DNA of 58,058 nucleotides from Comamonadaceae bacterium UBA4962 (GCA_002397315.1 DHAE01000008.1:29734-87791), one strand, 5' to 3'. Positions 32,786-41,916 are shown, numbered from the stretch's first letter. Numbers and translations are program-made. Notes: generated by a model not told the origin, from the sequence alone.

Positions 32786-33675
32786 ATGGGTGGAATGGTC
32801 CGTGTCGACCAGGAGCAGTTGCGTGCGCAACTGGAGAAAAAACTGCCGCCCAAGGTGCGGCTTTTTCAACTGGATGATATTCCGGGGGTGATGCGCTCGC
32901 GCCTGGGATGGCCGGTGGCGGCGGCGTTGATGGAGCGGTGGTTTCGCGGGGCGGGGTTTGAGATGCCCGGTGAGATGAAAGCAGGAGAGGCGGCTTACCG
33001 CCCGGTTGTGCTCCAGGCTGCCCATTTGGACGAAAATACTGTTTCTATGAAATGGGCCCGGGGATTTGCGAGAGTGAATGCCGGCATCGCAAAACTGCAG
33101 TCCCAGTGGGCGACTCCTGCCGGTCTTTCGCAATTGAAGAGGCTCGTCAGGGAGCAGAGCATGGCCCACATCGCCACGCAGACATGGCGATTTGGAGATC
33201 TGGCACAGCCTGCAAAGATGCTGGATAAAACTTGCCAAGTGAACTATCTGGGTTTGGGACAACTCAGCGATCCCCTCGACGATTTCTATGGTGCCATGGG
33301 AGAGGCCACGCTCAAAGTGGCAGTTTCAGGACTGGTGACGCCGAAGGGACCGGGGAAAGCCGCGATGGCGATTGATGAGTTGGGGTTCTATTTAAGAGAT
33401 AGTTACGATTTCAACGATGGGAAAAATTTCTTTCTTTCACAGCCATTAGGTTTCTGGGCTTCGGAGGTGTGGAAAGGGTTCATTGGGGAAGTCGGGTTTC
33501 CATTTCGGAGCAATGGGCGAGAGAGAAATAAGAGCAGATCATGAGTCACAATTATCTCGTGCAGAATAGTGATTTCCGTCGGTGGCGTGCTTTGCACGGT
33601 AGGGGTGGCGACTTCATTGTCTTGTCGGATGTGCTCCGTGTAAGGCTCCCTTTCCCTTTTCAACTGGAATGGTAA
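32786..33675 (+). pseudogene. DUF6402-like protein, C-terminus in a shifted frame
   Basis: The first frame (32786-33544, 252 residues) matches the product of 45543-46421 along most of its length: LxDIPxVMxxxx..AxLMxRWF, ESTVSM-like DENTVSM, PLDDFYGAMGEATLKVAVSG, YLRDSYDFND and QPLGFW. After QPLGFW it reads ~28 unrelated residues and stops. The missing C-terminal block (NYLVQNSDFRRWR...GRGGDFIVLSDVLRVRLPFPF) resumes in another frame at 33541-33675, whose ATG overlaps the first stop as ATGA. Either a frameshift has broken the gene, or it is now two coupled pieces. I recall this as the uncharacterised DUF6402 family often found near type VI secretion genes; that association is from memory. GC content is low. 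Three small membrane proteins follow without a gap. Confidence 0.7.
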
Positions 33676-34082
33676 TGCCTAATCTCTTTAAAAAAATCCA
33701 TTGCTTTTTTTGGCTGCTGGGAGTCAGTGCAATCATTTGGTTGGGATGGAAGTTGTCATTCCAGGATTTTATGTTCAGCGACAACAGCCCCCACATGACT
33801 TACCGGGTGGATGTCCATCATGCATCCATTCTCCAGCGGCTGATGCATTATGAATTGTACGAGCCTGTGGTCGTGCGCCTTTACCGTATCGAGCCGAGGG
33901 CTTTACTCGGGGAGAGTCCCGTGGTGGACATGAGCGGAGGAACCGCGCAGGTCAGTTGGCATACGGCTCCACCACTGGATTTTAATACGGTGTATGTAGG
34001 CCGGGACGCGATATTCAACAACATCCCGTCTGAATGCAAAAATCAGAAGTCATTGCCCGGTTGTCCGAAAGATGAAAAATAA
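33675..34082 (+). CDS. Small membrane-anchored protein, tandem paralogue 1 of 3
   Basis: About 135 residues. An N-terminal membrane segment (IHCFFWLLGVSAIIWLGWKL) is followed by a ~100-residue extracytoplasmic domain with the shared pattern NSPhxxYRVDVHHASILQRLMHYE, VVVRLYR, LLGESPVVDM and a terminal IPSECK. Its ATG overlaps the stop of the shifted DUF6402 fragment (TAATG); an ATG at 33669 is an alternative start. The same pattern recurs in the next two genes, and more distantly in 46455-46778. I recall similar proteins named DUF6201, without known function. Being downstream of a large cytoplasmic-type protein, it is a candidate immunity protein. Confidence 0.75.
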   Translation: MPNLFKKIHCFFWLLGVSAIIWLGWKLSFQDFMFSDNSPHMTYRVDVHHASILQRLMHYELYEPVVVRLYRIEPRALLGESPVVDMSGGTAQVSWHTAPPLDFNTVYVGRDAIFNNIPSECKNQKSLPGCPKDEK

Positions 34083-34488
34083 AATAGCAAATCAGCTTGA
34101 TATAAAGAAAATTCAATGCATTGTCGTCTGCTTGATGTTGGGCGCGGCAATTTTTCTGGCATGGTATCTTTCATCCCCTACGCTGCAAAACCGTTACAAC
34201 AGCCCATTGCATATGTACCGGCTGGAAGTCTACGATGCATCCTGGTTCCAGAAGATGATGCACCGGAATTTCGCCCAGCCTTTCGTAGTCAAGCTGTACC
34301 AGTCGAACGGTCAAAAGTTGCTGGGTACCAGCCCCGTGGTGGACCGTTGGCGCAACGATGCCATTGTCTGGAACCTGGACTCGCCAGGAAGTGCCAATGA
34401 CGTGCAATTTGGCAAGGACGTGCGATTCGACCAACTGCGATCCGAATGCGAACCGCCGTCTCCTCTTCTCGTTTGCATGAAGCAATGA
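34072..34488 (+). CDS. Small membrane-anchored protein, tandem paralogue 2 of 3
   Basis: A 138-residue protein with one N-terminal membrane segment (IVVCLMLGAAIFLAWYLSSP), then YNSPLHMYRLEVYDASWFQK, FVVKLYQSNGQKLLGTSPVVD and a terminal LRSECE. It is clearly homologous to its two neighbours, but with substantial divergence. Its start lies 11 bases inside the preceding gene, and its stop overlaps the next start as ATGA, so all three are translated as one unit. Function unknown; immunity-type role inferred from context. Confidence 0.75.
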   Translation: MKNKIANQLDIKKIQCIVVCLMLGAAIFLAWYLSSPTLQNRYNSPLHMYRLEVYDASWFQKMMHRNFAQPFVVKLYQSNGQKLLGTSPVVDRWRNDAIVWNLDSPGSANDVQFGKDVRFDQLRSECEPPSPLLVCMKQ

Positions 34489-34931
34489 GACCTTTACAGG
34501 CCAACAGATGGTCTTTTTTGAAAACGGTCCCGTGTCTTATTTGGTGCTTGGCACTGAATGCTTTCGTTGCCGTCGTTTGGCACGCGGCTTCCCCGACCTT
34601 CTTGTACGGCTACAACAGCCCCCATGGGGTCTACCGCCTGGAGTTTCACAAGGCATCGATCCTTCAGCGCCTTATCCACCACGACCTGAAAATGCCTTAT
34701 GTCGTGCGCCTGTATCGTGTGTCCCCCAAGAAACTGTTGCGTGAGAGCGAGGTCGTGGACCTGCAATCCGGCGGACAGTTCGATTGGCTTCTCGATGCGC
34801 CGGTCGCCATCAACACGGTGATGGTAGGCAGCGTGGTGGTCTTCGAGGGCATTCCTCCCGAATGCGGAGACCCGCCGCTGGGGACGGGGTGCCCGGCAAG
34901 ACCAGGAAGCAAGGCAACCACCGCGCAGTGA
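34485..34931 (+). CDS. Small membrane-anchored protein, tandem paralogue 3 of 3
   Basis: A 148-residue protein. The membrane segment is near residues 15-35 (CLIWCLALNAFVAVVWHA). The conserved domain reads YNSPHGVYRLEFHKASILQR, YVVRLYRVSPKKLLRESEVVD and IPPEC, closest to paralogue 1. It has a ~20-residue extra C-terminal tail rich in Gly and Pro. The start at 34485 forms an ATGA overlap with paralogue 2; a longer frame starting at 34446 lies wholly inside that gene and is rejected. It ends the low-GC cassette. The next gene (DUF1501) is convergent, 31 bases away. Confidence 0.75.
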   Translation: MRPLQANRWSFLKTVPCLIWCLALNAFVAVVWHAASPTFLYGYNSPHGVYRLEFHKASILQRLIHHDLKMPYVVRLYRVSPKKLLRESEVVDLQSGGQFDWLLDAPVAINTVMVGSVVVFEGIPPECGDPPLGTGCPARPGSKATTAQ

Positions 34932-34962
34932 CCATCCGCTGCCACCGTCTTGCAGTGCGGCA

Positions 34963-36408
34963 CTACCCCAGGAACCCCAGATTCACCGGATACGCCGACC
35001 CCCCGAAATTACCGATGCGCGGCAGCACGCCCGCCAGCTCGGTGTTCGCCACGCCGAACCAGCGTGCCAGGGTGGCGGCGTACTGGTCGACGGCAGTGCT
35101 GGGCAGCAGGCGCCCCTGGCCCACGTGCCACTGGTCTTCGCTGCCGCTGCCGTTGCCCACGCTCACCGGTGGCGGCGCGCCGTAGAAGGCCGCGCCGCGC
35201 ACCGCGCCGCCGACCACGAAATGGTGGCTGCCCCAGCCGTGGTCGGAGCCGTCGCCGTTGGAGGTGAGCGTGCGGCCGAAATCCGATGCCGTGAAGGCGG
35301 TGACCTTGTCGGCCACGCCCAGTTCGGCGGTGGCGTTGTAGAAGGCGGTCATGGCGCTGCTCACCTTGTCCAGCAGCGCGGGCTGGGTGGCGATGAGGTT
35401 GTCGTGCAGGTCGAAGCCGCCCAGGGAGACGAAGAACACCTGGCGCTTCGTGCCGAGCGCGCCGCGCGCCGCGATCAGCCGCGCCACCACCTTGAGCTGG
35501 TCGGCCAGCGCATTGTTCGTGGGGAAGGCGGTGGAGAGGTTCGCGCTGGCCAGGGCGGCGGAGATCTGCCCTTCCGCGCCAATGGAGCGCTGCGTGACGC
35601 GCGCGTATTCCGCCTCCAGCACGTGGCTGCCGGCGGCCTGTACCAGTTCGCTGAAGACGCCGCGCACCGCGGCGGAGCCGTAGATGTTGCCCTTCACGCC
35701 GTTGATGGGTACGGCGCCGCTCGGGCTGATCTGGTATTGCAGGGCCTGGTCGCCCGCCAGGAACACGGCGTTGCCGCTGGCCGAGATGCAGGTGAAGAGC
35801 GAGGTGGCGTTGGACGACAGCGCGAGGTCGCCCAGGTTGCCGCCCCAGCCCACGGTGGAGCCTTCGGCGCCCTGCGACTGCCAGACCGATTGCTGGTCGT
35901 TGTGCGAGAACAGCTTGGGCGGCAGCGGATAGTTGCGCCGGTCGCCGCTCGCGTACTGCGCGCGCGTGAGCGGCACCAGCAGCGGGCCGACGTTGAGCTG
36001 CACGGCCGCGCGGCCGGCGTTGAAGAGGCCGGCCATGCCGGTCATCGAGGGATGCAGCGCGTACTGCAGGCCTCCGGCCAGGGGCGTGGTGGGCTGCAGC
36101 AGCGTGGCACCCAGCGACGCGCGCCCGAGCGCGATGCCGCCGGCCGTGCCGTCGCTGTGGCCGCCGCGGATGGTGGCGTACTGCGCGTAGCGCGCGCCGT
36201 CGTAGGGCACGACGGTGTTGGCGTAGTCGCAGCCGCCGAACAGGAAGACGCAGACCAGCGCCTTGTAGTCCTGCGCTTCGAAGGCGGCGGCCTCGCCCAT
36301 CGCGGCGAGGTTCAGGGCCATGGGCAGTGCGGCGCCCGTGGCGGCGAGCTGGGACGAGCGGCGCAGGAAGGCGCGGCGCGTGTGGCGTGCGGGATCGATG
36401 AACGGCAT
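34963..36408 (-). CDS. DUF1501 family protein, Tat-exported
   Basis: A 481-residue protein of the DUF1501 family (alkaline-phosphatase-like sulfatase fold). A twin-arginine signal is visible at the N-terminus (HTRRAFLRRSSQLAATGAALP), so it is probably exported folded. Family features include CVFLFGGCDYANTVVPYD, VGPLLVPLTRAQYASG, a GFDLHDN segment and TASDFGRTLTSNGDGSDHGWGSHH. DUF1501 genes are almost always paired with DUF1800 genes. Here the partner is directly upstream on the same strand, with 40 bases between them. The biochemical role of the pair is not established. Confidence 0.88.
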   Translation of the reverse strand: MPFIDPARHTRRAFLRRSSQLAATGAALPMALNLAAMGEAAAFEAQDYKALVCVFLFGGCDYANTVVPYDGARYAQYATIRGGHSDGTAGGIALGRASLGATLLQPTTPLAGGLQYALHPSMTGMAGLFNAGRAAVQLNVGPLLVPLTRAQYASGDRRNYPLPPKLFSHNDQQSVWQSQGAEGSTVGWGGNLGDLALSSNATSLFTCISASGNAVFLAGDQALQYQISPSGAVPINGVKGNIYGSAAVRGVFSELVQAAGSHVLEAEYARVTQRSIGAEGQISAALASANLSTAFPTNNALADQLKVVARLIAARGALGTKRQVFFVSLGGFDLHDNLIATQPALLDKVSSAMTAFYNATAELGVADKVTAFTASDFGRTLTSNGDGSDHGWGSHHFVVGGAVRGAAFYGAPPPVSVGNGSGSEDQWHVGQGRLLPSTAVDQYAATLARWFGVANTELAGVLPRIGNFGGSAYPVNLGFLG

Positions 36409-36448
36409 GGAATGGGCTCCGGTGGGGGGACGGCGCGGGCCGTTCATG

Positions 36449-38341
36449 TCATTTCTGCACAAGGTAGGCCGGGCAGGCCATGACCAGGAGGACGGCGGCC
36501 GCGACGCGGTTGAGCTGCGCCGCGGCGCTGCTCGTGGCCGTGACGGGCGTGGCGGCCAGTGCCTGGGCGATGCGCGCCTGCGTGGCCGCCGGCACCTGGC
36601 CGGCCGAGAGCAGCAGCGCCGCCTTGCGCACCAGCGCGTTGGCGTCGGCCACCAGCGGCAGCAGGGCGGCATAGTCGCAAGTGATGTCGAAGCCGTTGCT
36701 GGTGTTGCTCGCGTTGTTCTGCGGCAGGTCGGGAGCGTTCACGAACAGCCCGTTGCGGATCGCGTTCTGCATGAAGTTCAGGTAGCCGCCCACGCTGGAC
36801 TCGGTGACGATCTGGAACTCCGGCGCGACCTGTCCGGCGGACGCGAGGGCCGTGGAGGGCGGCACGTAGCCGGGGCGGAAGAAATTGAACACCGAGGGCG
36901 AGCGCAGCGGGCTCTGCCCCAGCCGCGTGGCGGGGTCGCTCAGGTCGCCGAGCTTCCAGCTGCCGCGGGCCGACCGCAGGCCGAAGGTGCGGCCCCACTG
37001 CACGAAGCGCACCATGGGTTCGCGCAGCCGGCCGAACGCGGGGCCGGAGAGGCCTGCGGCGCCGCGGGCTTCCGGGTCGAGCAGGATCGCCGCGACCACG
37101 GCGCGCAGATCGCCGCGCACGCCGCTGCCGTTGTCCGCGAAGGCGGCGGCCACCCGCGCCACGTAGGCGGGGCTGGGGTTGCTCGTCACCAGCCGCTGGA
37201 TGAGCTGGCGGCCGATGAACGGGGCCACGTTGGGGTGGTTGAAGAGCGTATCGAGCGCCGTCTTCAGGGCCGCGTCGCCCGCGGCGCCGGCCGCGACGGT
37301 GGTGCCCAGGAAGGTCGCGGCCAGCGTGGAGTGCCGGCTGGCGACGAGCACCATCGGCCGCACCGCCTGCTGCGGGCCGGACACGGTGCTGGTGCCCACG
37401 GTGAAGGACTGGTTCTGGCTGCGGTCGTAGTCGTAGCCGGTGAACACCCGCGCGAGGTGGCTCACGTCGGAAGGGCCGTAGGTCTCGATGCGGTTGCCGC
37501 TCGCGTCGCGCTGCTCGGTGCCGTCGGCGTTCAGCCGGTACAGGCCCAGGGTGAAGAGCTGCATCACCTCGCGGGCGTAGTTCTCGTCGGGCTGCCGGCC
37601 GGTGCGCGCATCTTCCTTCTGGCTGCCCAGGACGTTGAGGTACACGCCCATGCCGGGGTTGAGCGTCACGGCCTCCAGCAGCGCGCGGAAATTGCCGAGC
37701 GCATGCTGGTTGAGCACGTCCCAGTAGCCGGCGGCGAGGAACGCGGGCCAGGTCTGGTTCAGCCCCGTGGTGGACACGACCATGATCTCCGAGAGCGCCA
37801 GCGCCACGCGCTTGCGCACGGCGTCGCGCTCCGTGAAGAGCTGGGCCCACAGCATGTAGTCGGCCGGGTACGAGGCGTTGTGGTAGCGGGTGTCCGCATT
37901 CGCCACACCGTAGCCGCGCTGCGTGAGCCAGTCGGCGCCCGTGGTGCCGATGGGCTGTGCGAACTGCTGGGCCAGCCACGCGGCATAGCCCTGGGCGCGC
38001 ACCGCGGCGATCTCGTCGTCGGTGGCCGAGAACTGCGCCTGCAGCAGGAAGCGGGCAGCCTCCTCGCTGGTGGGGGCGGCAGCCGCCGTGCCGCCATCTG
38101 TACCTGGTGTGCCCGTGCCCGGGCTGCTGCCCCCGCCCCCCATGGCACTGCCGTCCGGCGCAGGGCCGGCCGGATCGCCGCCGCTTCCGCCGCCGCAGGC
38201 CGCGAGAAAGCCCGCCGCCGCCAGACTGGCCAAGGCCGGGGCTGCGGAAGACGAAGGCGCCGCGGCTGCCGTGGCGGGAGGAACGACCGTATCAGGCGCG
38301 CGCGCGGCCACCTCGGCGGGGGCCGTGGGAGTGGGGTGCAT
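36449..38341 (-). CDS. DUF1800 family protein, probable lipoprotein
   Basis: A 630-residue DUF1800 protein. The N-terminus is low-complexity, then LASLAAAGFLAACGGG shows a lipobox-like LAAC with the cysteine near residue 50. A Gly/Ser/Pro-rich linker leads to the conserved domain: FLLQAQFSATDDEIAAVRAQGYAAWL, RVALALSEIMVVS, NPGMGVYLN, ENYAREVMQLFTLGL and FNFFRPGYVPP. It heads a two-gene operon with the DUF1501 gene. The lipobox is unusually far from the chosen start, so a later start is possible. The function is unknown; the family is widespread in aquatic and soil bacteria. Confidence 0.85.
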   Translation of the reverse strand: MHPTPTAPAEVAARAPDTVVPPATAAAAPSSSAAPALASLAAAGFLAACGGGSGGDPAGPAPDGSAMGGGGSSPGTGTPGTDGGTAAAAPTSEEAARFLLQAQFSATDDEIAAVRAQGYAAWLAQQFAQPIGTTGADWLTQRGYGVANADTRYHNASYPADYMLWAQLFTERDAVRKRVALALSEIMVVSTTGLNQTWPAFLAAGYWDVLNQHALGNFRALLEAVTLNPGMGVYLNVLGSQKEDARTGRQPDENYAREVMQLFTLGLYRLNADGTEQRDASGNRIETYGPSDVSHLARVFTGYDYDRSQNQSFTVGTSTVSGPQQAVRPMVLVASRHSTLAATFLGTTVAAGAAGDAALKTALDTLFNHPNVAPFIGRQLIQRLVTSNPSPAYVARVAAAFADNGSGVRGDLRAVVAAILLDPEARGAAGLSGPAFGRLREPMVRFVQWGRTFGLRSARGSWKLGDLSDPATRLGQSPLRSPSVFNFFRPGYVPPSTALASAGQVAPEFQIVTESSVGGYLNFMQNAIRNGLFVNAPDLPQNNASNTSNGFDITCDYAALLPLVADANALVRKAALLLSAGQVPAATQARIAQALAATPVTATSSAAAQLNRVAAAVLLVMACPAYLVQK

Positions 38342-38565
38342 GGATCAGCTTCCGTAGTGGCGGGAGACTCGAACGCAGATGGCATCGCACCTGCGCTGGC
38401 GAATGTGCCTAACGCAGGAAATCGCTACCGGTTGTCAGCATGCAGGCTCTCGTGCGGATAAATCGTGACGAAGTGTTAATCGTGCGTCCGGTGTGGCGCG
38501 GGCGAGCCAACCCGGCCGCGAGGCAGGCCAGGCAAGGGCGGATCCCGCAAAAAGTCAGGTGCCGG

Positions 38566-40578
38566 TCAGGCGCGCAGGGAAGCGGATGCGTGCCCCGGAC
38601 GCTGCGCACCGGTTGCGCCAGTGGCGCTGGATGCGCCGGCTGCAGCGACGTCTCCGGCGCCGAGCCGGAACGCCGCCGCCGCCTGCACCAGTTCGTCGGC
38701 CTGGGCGCGCAGGCTGTTGGCCGCCGCGGCCATTTCCTCGACCAGGGCCGCGTTCTGCTGCGTGGCCTGGTCCATCTGCGTCACGGCCTCGCCCACCTGC
38801 GCCACGCCCTGGCTCTGCTCCTGGCTCGCCTCGCTGATCTCGGCCATGATGCCGGTCACGCGCTGGATCGCCTGCACCACCTCGGCCATGGTCGAGCCCG
38901 CCTGGTCCGCGAGTTCGCCGCCCTGCTGCACGCGCTGCACGCTGTCGGTGATGAGCGCCTTGATCTCCCGTGCCGCCTCGGCGCTGCGGCCCGCGAGCGC
39001 GCGCACCTCGCCCGCCACCACCGCGAAGCCCCGGCCCTGCTCGCCCGCGCGGGCCGCCTCCACGGCCGCGTTCAGTGCCAGGATGTTGGTCTGGAAGGCG
39101 ATCGAGTCGATCACGCCGATGATGTCCGCGATCCGGCCCGACGACGTTCGGATGCCCTGCATGGTCTGCACCACCTGCGTCACCACTTCGCCGCCCTGCG
39201 CCGCCACGAGGCTCGCGTTCATTGCGAGCTGGTTGGCCTGGCGCGCGTTGTCGGCGTTCTGCCGCACCGTGGCCGTCATCTCTTCCATGGACGCGGCCGT
39301 CTGCTCCAGGGCGCTGGCCTGGCTTTCGGTGCGGGCCGACAGGTCCATGTTGCCCTGCGCGATCTGCGCGCTGGCCGTGGCCACGCCCTCGGCGCCGCCG
39401 CGCACCTGCGCCACCATCGGCCGCAGGCGCGCACGCATCTGCTGCTGGGCCGCGATGAGGCGCCCCACCTCGTTCGTGCCGTGGGGCATGTCGCTGCCGC
39501 CCAGGTCGCCGTCGGCCACGGCGCTCGCCAGCTGCACCGCCTGCGCGAGCGGCTGCGTGATCGAGCGCATGAACACCGCGCCGAGCCCCGTGCCCACGGC
39601 CAGGGCGAGCAGCAGCGAGACCAGGGCGATGGCCAGCGTGCGCTGGTCGGCCGCCACGCGCTCGCGCAGTGCCGCGTCCAGGCTGGCCATGGCCTGGGTG
39701 TTGAGCTGGTTGAGCGCTTCCAGGGTGCCCGTGAGCTGGTCGAAGTAATCCTTGGCGGGCGTGGTGATCTCCGGGGCCGACAGCAGGCTGCGGTCCACCA
39801 GCTGGCGCGATGCCGCCACGCGCTGGCGCACGTCCTGCACCGGGCCGGACAGGGCCTGGCGCAATGCGCCGTCGGCCAGTGCGCGCTCGAAATTGCGGAA
39901 CGTGTCGGCCTCCAGCTCGCCCACCCGCTGCTGCAGGGCCTGCAGTGCGCCCTTGCCTTCGGGCGGCAGGGCCTGCCGCGCGAGGTAACCCGCACCCTGG
40001 CCGCGCAAGAGGCCGAGCTTCTCGCCGAGCATCGGGGCGTTGACGGCCGCGGCCTGGATCAGGTCCTGCGTGGCGGTGTCCGGATCGGTCTGGAAGCCGT
40101 AGTGGTGCAGCAGCTCTTCGCCGATCTGCATCAGCGTCGCCACGAGCTGCGTGTGCTGCGCGAGGCTCTGCGGCGGCTGCAGCGTGCGTGCGCCCACGGC
40201 CTGCTCCAGCGTGCGCCAGGTCTGCTCCGCCTGCGTCCAGGCCTGCACCTGGGCCGGCGGCACGTCCGCTTCCGCGAAGGCCTTGCGCGCCTCTGCGAAC
40301 GCCTGGTTGAGCGCGTCGCGCACGGCCGGGCGCCGGGCGGCCAGCGCGTCGTCCCCGCCCAGCATGGCCGCCGACAGACCGCGGTGCACCTGCAACTGCT
40401 GCACCGCGCGGTTCACCGCGATGAGCGGTGGCGCGCCCCGGCTCTCACGCTGCGCGGCCGTGATGCCGTGCAGGGCGCCGGCCACGTACAGGATCGTGGG
40501 CAGGGCGCCCACGAGCAGCGCGATGACCCCCAGGATGAGGAACTTGTGGAGCAGGCTCAGGCGGTGCAGGGGAGACAT
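38566..40578 (-). CDS. Methyl-accepting chemotaxis protein
   Basis: A 670-residue chemoreceptor. Membrane segment 1 is near residues 11-33 (FLILGVIALLVGALPTILYVAGA). A large helical periplasmic region of ~285 residues follows, containing VQQLQVHRGLSAAMLGGDDA, which resembles nitrate/nitrite-sensing-type domains. Segment 2 (IALVSLLLALAVGTGLGAVF) leads to a HAMP domain. The cytoplasmic signalling hairpin has the conserved tip region IDSIAFQTNILALNAAVEAARAGEQ near residue 510. No CheR-binding pentapeptide is present at the C-terminus. The start is uncertain: ATGs at 40578 and 40611 and a GTG at 40644 are in frame. The ligand is unknown. Confidence 0.92.
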   Translation of the reverse strand: MSPLHRLSLLHKFLILGVIALLVGALPTILYVAGALHGITAAQRESRGAPPLIAVNRAVQQLQVHRGLSAAMLGGDDALAARRPAVRDALNQAFAEARKAFAEADVPPAQVQAWTQAEQTWRTLEQAVGARTLQPPQSLAQHTQLVATLMQIGEELLHHYGFQTDPDTATQDLIQAAAVNAPMLGEKLGLLRGQGAGYLARQALPPEGKGALQALQQRVGELEADTFRNFERALADGALRQALSGPVQDVRQRVAASRQLVDRSLLSAPEITTPAKDYFDQLTGTLEALNQLNTQAMASLDAALRERVAADQRTLAIALVSLLLALAVGTGLGAVFMRSITQPLAQAVQLASAVADGDLGGSDMPHGTNEVGRLIAAQQQMRARLRPMVAQVRGGAEGVATASAQIAQGNMDLSARTESQASALEQTAASMEEMTATVRQNADNARQANQLAMNASLVAAQGGEVVTQVVQTMQGIRTSSGRIADIIGVIDSIAFQTNILALNAAVEAARAGEQGRGFAVVAGEVRALAGRSAEAAREIKALITDSVQRVQQGGELADQAGSTMAEVVQAIQRVTGIMAEISEASQEQSQGVAQVGEAVTQMDQATQQNAALVEEMAAAANSLRAQADELVQAAAAFRLGAGDVAAAGASSATGATGAQRPGHASASLRA

Positions 40579-40946
40579 GGGAGGGCGATCGGTGGATGGT
40601 GGGAAGGACATAACCAGCGCGAGGCGTAAGTAATTGTGAATCACCCGCCATGCAAAGGGTATGCCGGTAGACGGAAGGCTTGACCGGCATCAAGCCCGCT
40701 CCATCTTCATAATGGGCAGGCAGCATTTCGCGCCATGGCCCCTCAACCCGGTGCCGTCACGTGCCGTTATGCATGCCTCCCGCCGCCCCGCTGCTCGGCC
40801 GTTGGCCCGGCAGCGGTTGCTGCCGTTCCCCGCTCCCCCTTCTTCCCCGTTCCCATGTCCCGCTGCTCCACGCCTTTCGCCTCGCGTTGCCTCCCCTGTT
40901 CTTGCGGGGGCAGGGCGAGCGCGGCCGCTTCGCAGGGGGGTGTGCG
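40579..40946. other. Intergenic region between the chemoreceptor and EamA genes
   Basis: 368 bases between divergent genes. The part near the chemoreceptor contains the inverted repeat listed at 40661-40690 and in-frame alternative starts for that gene. From about 40790 to 40940 there is a C/T-rich, low-complexity stretch with no convincing gene; frames that cross it merely extend the EamA gene upstream. Confidence 0.5.
40661..40690. promoter_or_regulatory. Perfect 8-base inverted repeat upstream of the chemoreceptor gene
   Basis: ATGCCGGT and ACCGGCAT flank a 14-base spacer. On the minus strand the spacer begins TCAAGCC and the second arm gives CGGCAT, which is loosely like a FliA (sigma 28) flagellar promoter, but spacing and sequence are not good enough to call one. 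It may be an operator or part of a promoter. Confidence 0.35.
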
Positions 40947-41888
40947 ATGAGTGCCGGCGGGCAGGCCGCGCCGCTGGCCCCGCGCGATCTGCTGGCCGCG
41001 CTCGCCGTGGTCATGCTCTGGGGCGTGAATTTCGTGGTGATGAAATGGGGCCTGCGCTTTTTCACGCCCTTCCAGCTCGGCGCGATGCGGTACGTCTTCG
41101 CCGCGCTGCCGCTCGTCTTCTTCCTGCGCCCACCCGCCGTGCGCTGGCGCTGGGTGGTGCTCTACGGGCTCTTCCAGGGCGTGGGACAGTTCGGCATGGT
41201 GTTCCTGGCGCTGCGCGTAGGGCTCACCGCGGCCCTCGCGAGCGTGCTGCTGCAGACGCAGGTGTTCTTCACCGCGTTCTGGGCCTACCTGCTGCTGCAC
41301 GAGCGCCCGGGCCGCCCGCTGGTGGTCGGCCTGGGGCTGGCGGCGCTGGGCCTGGTCTGCTTCGGCCTGCACTTCGTCGCACCGGGCGGTGCGACGGATG
41401 GGGTGACGCTGGCCGGCGTGGGCCTGGCGCTCTGCGGCGCCGCGTCCTGGGCCGCGTCCAACATCGTCGCGCGCATGGCCCAGCAGGAATCGCCCGGCTA
41501 CCGTCCGCTGTCTTTCGTGGCCTGGAGCAGCCTGATGCCGGTGCTGCCCTTCGTCGCGCTCTCCCTCGCCTTCGACGATGGTGCCGCGCGGTGGCTGCAG
41601 GCCGATGCATGGACGGCCTTGCCCGGGCTGGCCTGGGGGTCGGTGGCGTACCTCGGCTGGGCGGCCACCATCCTCGGCTACGGGCTCTGGACGGGGCTGC
41701 TCACGCGCTATCCCGCCAACCGCGTGGCGCCCTTCAGCCTCGCCGTGCCGGTGGTGGGCCTGTCGGCCGGCATGCTGGTGCTGGGCGAGCACGTGTCGGC
41801 CTGGCAGTGGGCGGGCATCGCCGCGGTGGTGGCGGCGCTGGCCTGCGTGGTGCTGGGGCCGCGCTGGGCCGCCGCCCGGCGGCGCTGA
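40947..41888 (+). CDS. DMT-superfamily EamA transporter
   Basis: A 313-residue inner-membrane protein with ten predicted segments in two EamA halves. The first half begins LLAALAVVMLWGVNFVVMKWGL with the conserved glutamate loop LLLHERPG, and the second contains AWSSLMPVLPFVALSLAF and LSAGMLVLGEHVSAWQW. It resembles amino-acid or metabolite exporters of the RhaT/EamA group; the substrate is unknown. A purine-rich CAGGGGGG stretch before the ATG at 40947 can serve as ribosome binding site. It is followed 28 bases later by a small multidrug-resistance gene. Confidence 0.9.
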   Translation: MSAGGQAAPLAPRDLLAALAVVMLWGVNFVVMKWGLRFFTPFQLGAMRYVFAALPLVFFLRPPAVRWRWVVLYGLFQGVGQFGMVFLALRVGLTAALASVLLQTQVFFTAFWAYLLLHERPGRPLVVGLGLAALGLVCFGLHFVAPGGATDGVTLAGVGLALCGAASWAASNIVARMAQQESPGYRPLSFVAWSSLMPVLPFVALSLAFDDGAARWLQADAWTALPGLAWGSVAYLGWAATILGYGLWTGLLTRYPANRVAPFSLAVPVVGLSAGMLVLGEHVSAWQWAGIAAVVAALACVVLGPRWAAARRR

Positions 41889-41916
41889 ACGGTGCGCTCG
41901 GTGGTCCAATCGGGCC

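Noticed and set aside
40661..40690. FliA (sigma 28) promoter for the chemoreceptor
   Set aside because: TCAAGCC and CGGCAT resemble parts of the consensus, but spacing and the -10 core do not match well. Recorded only as an inverted repeat.
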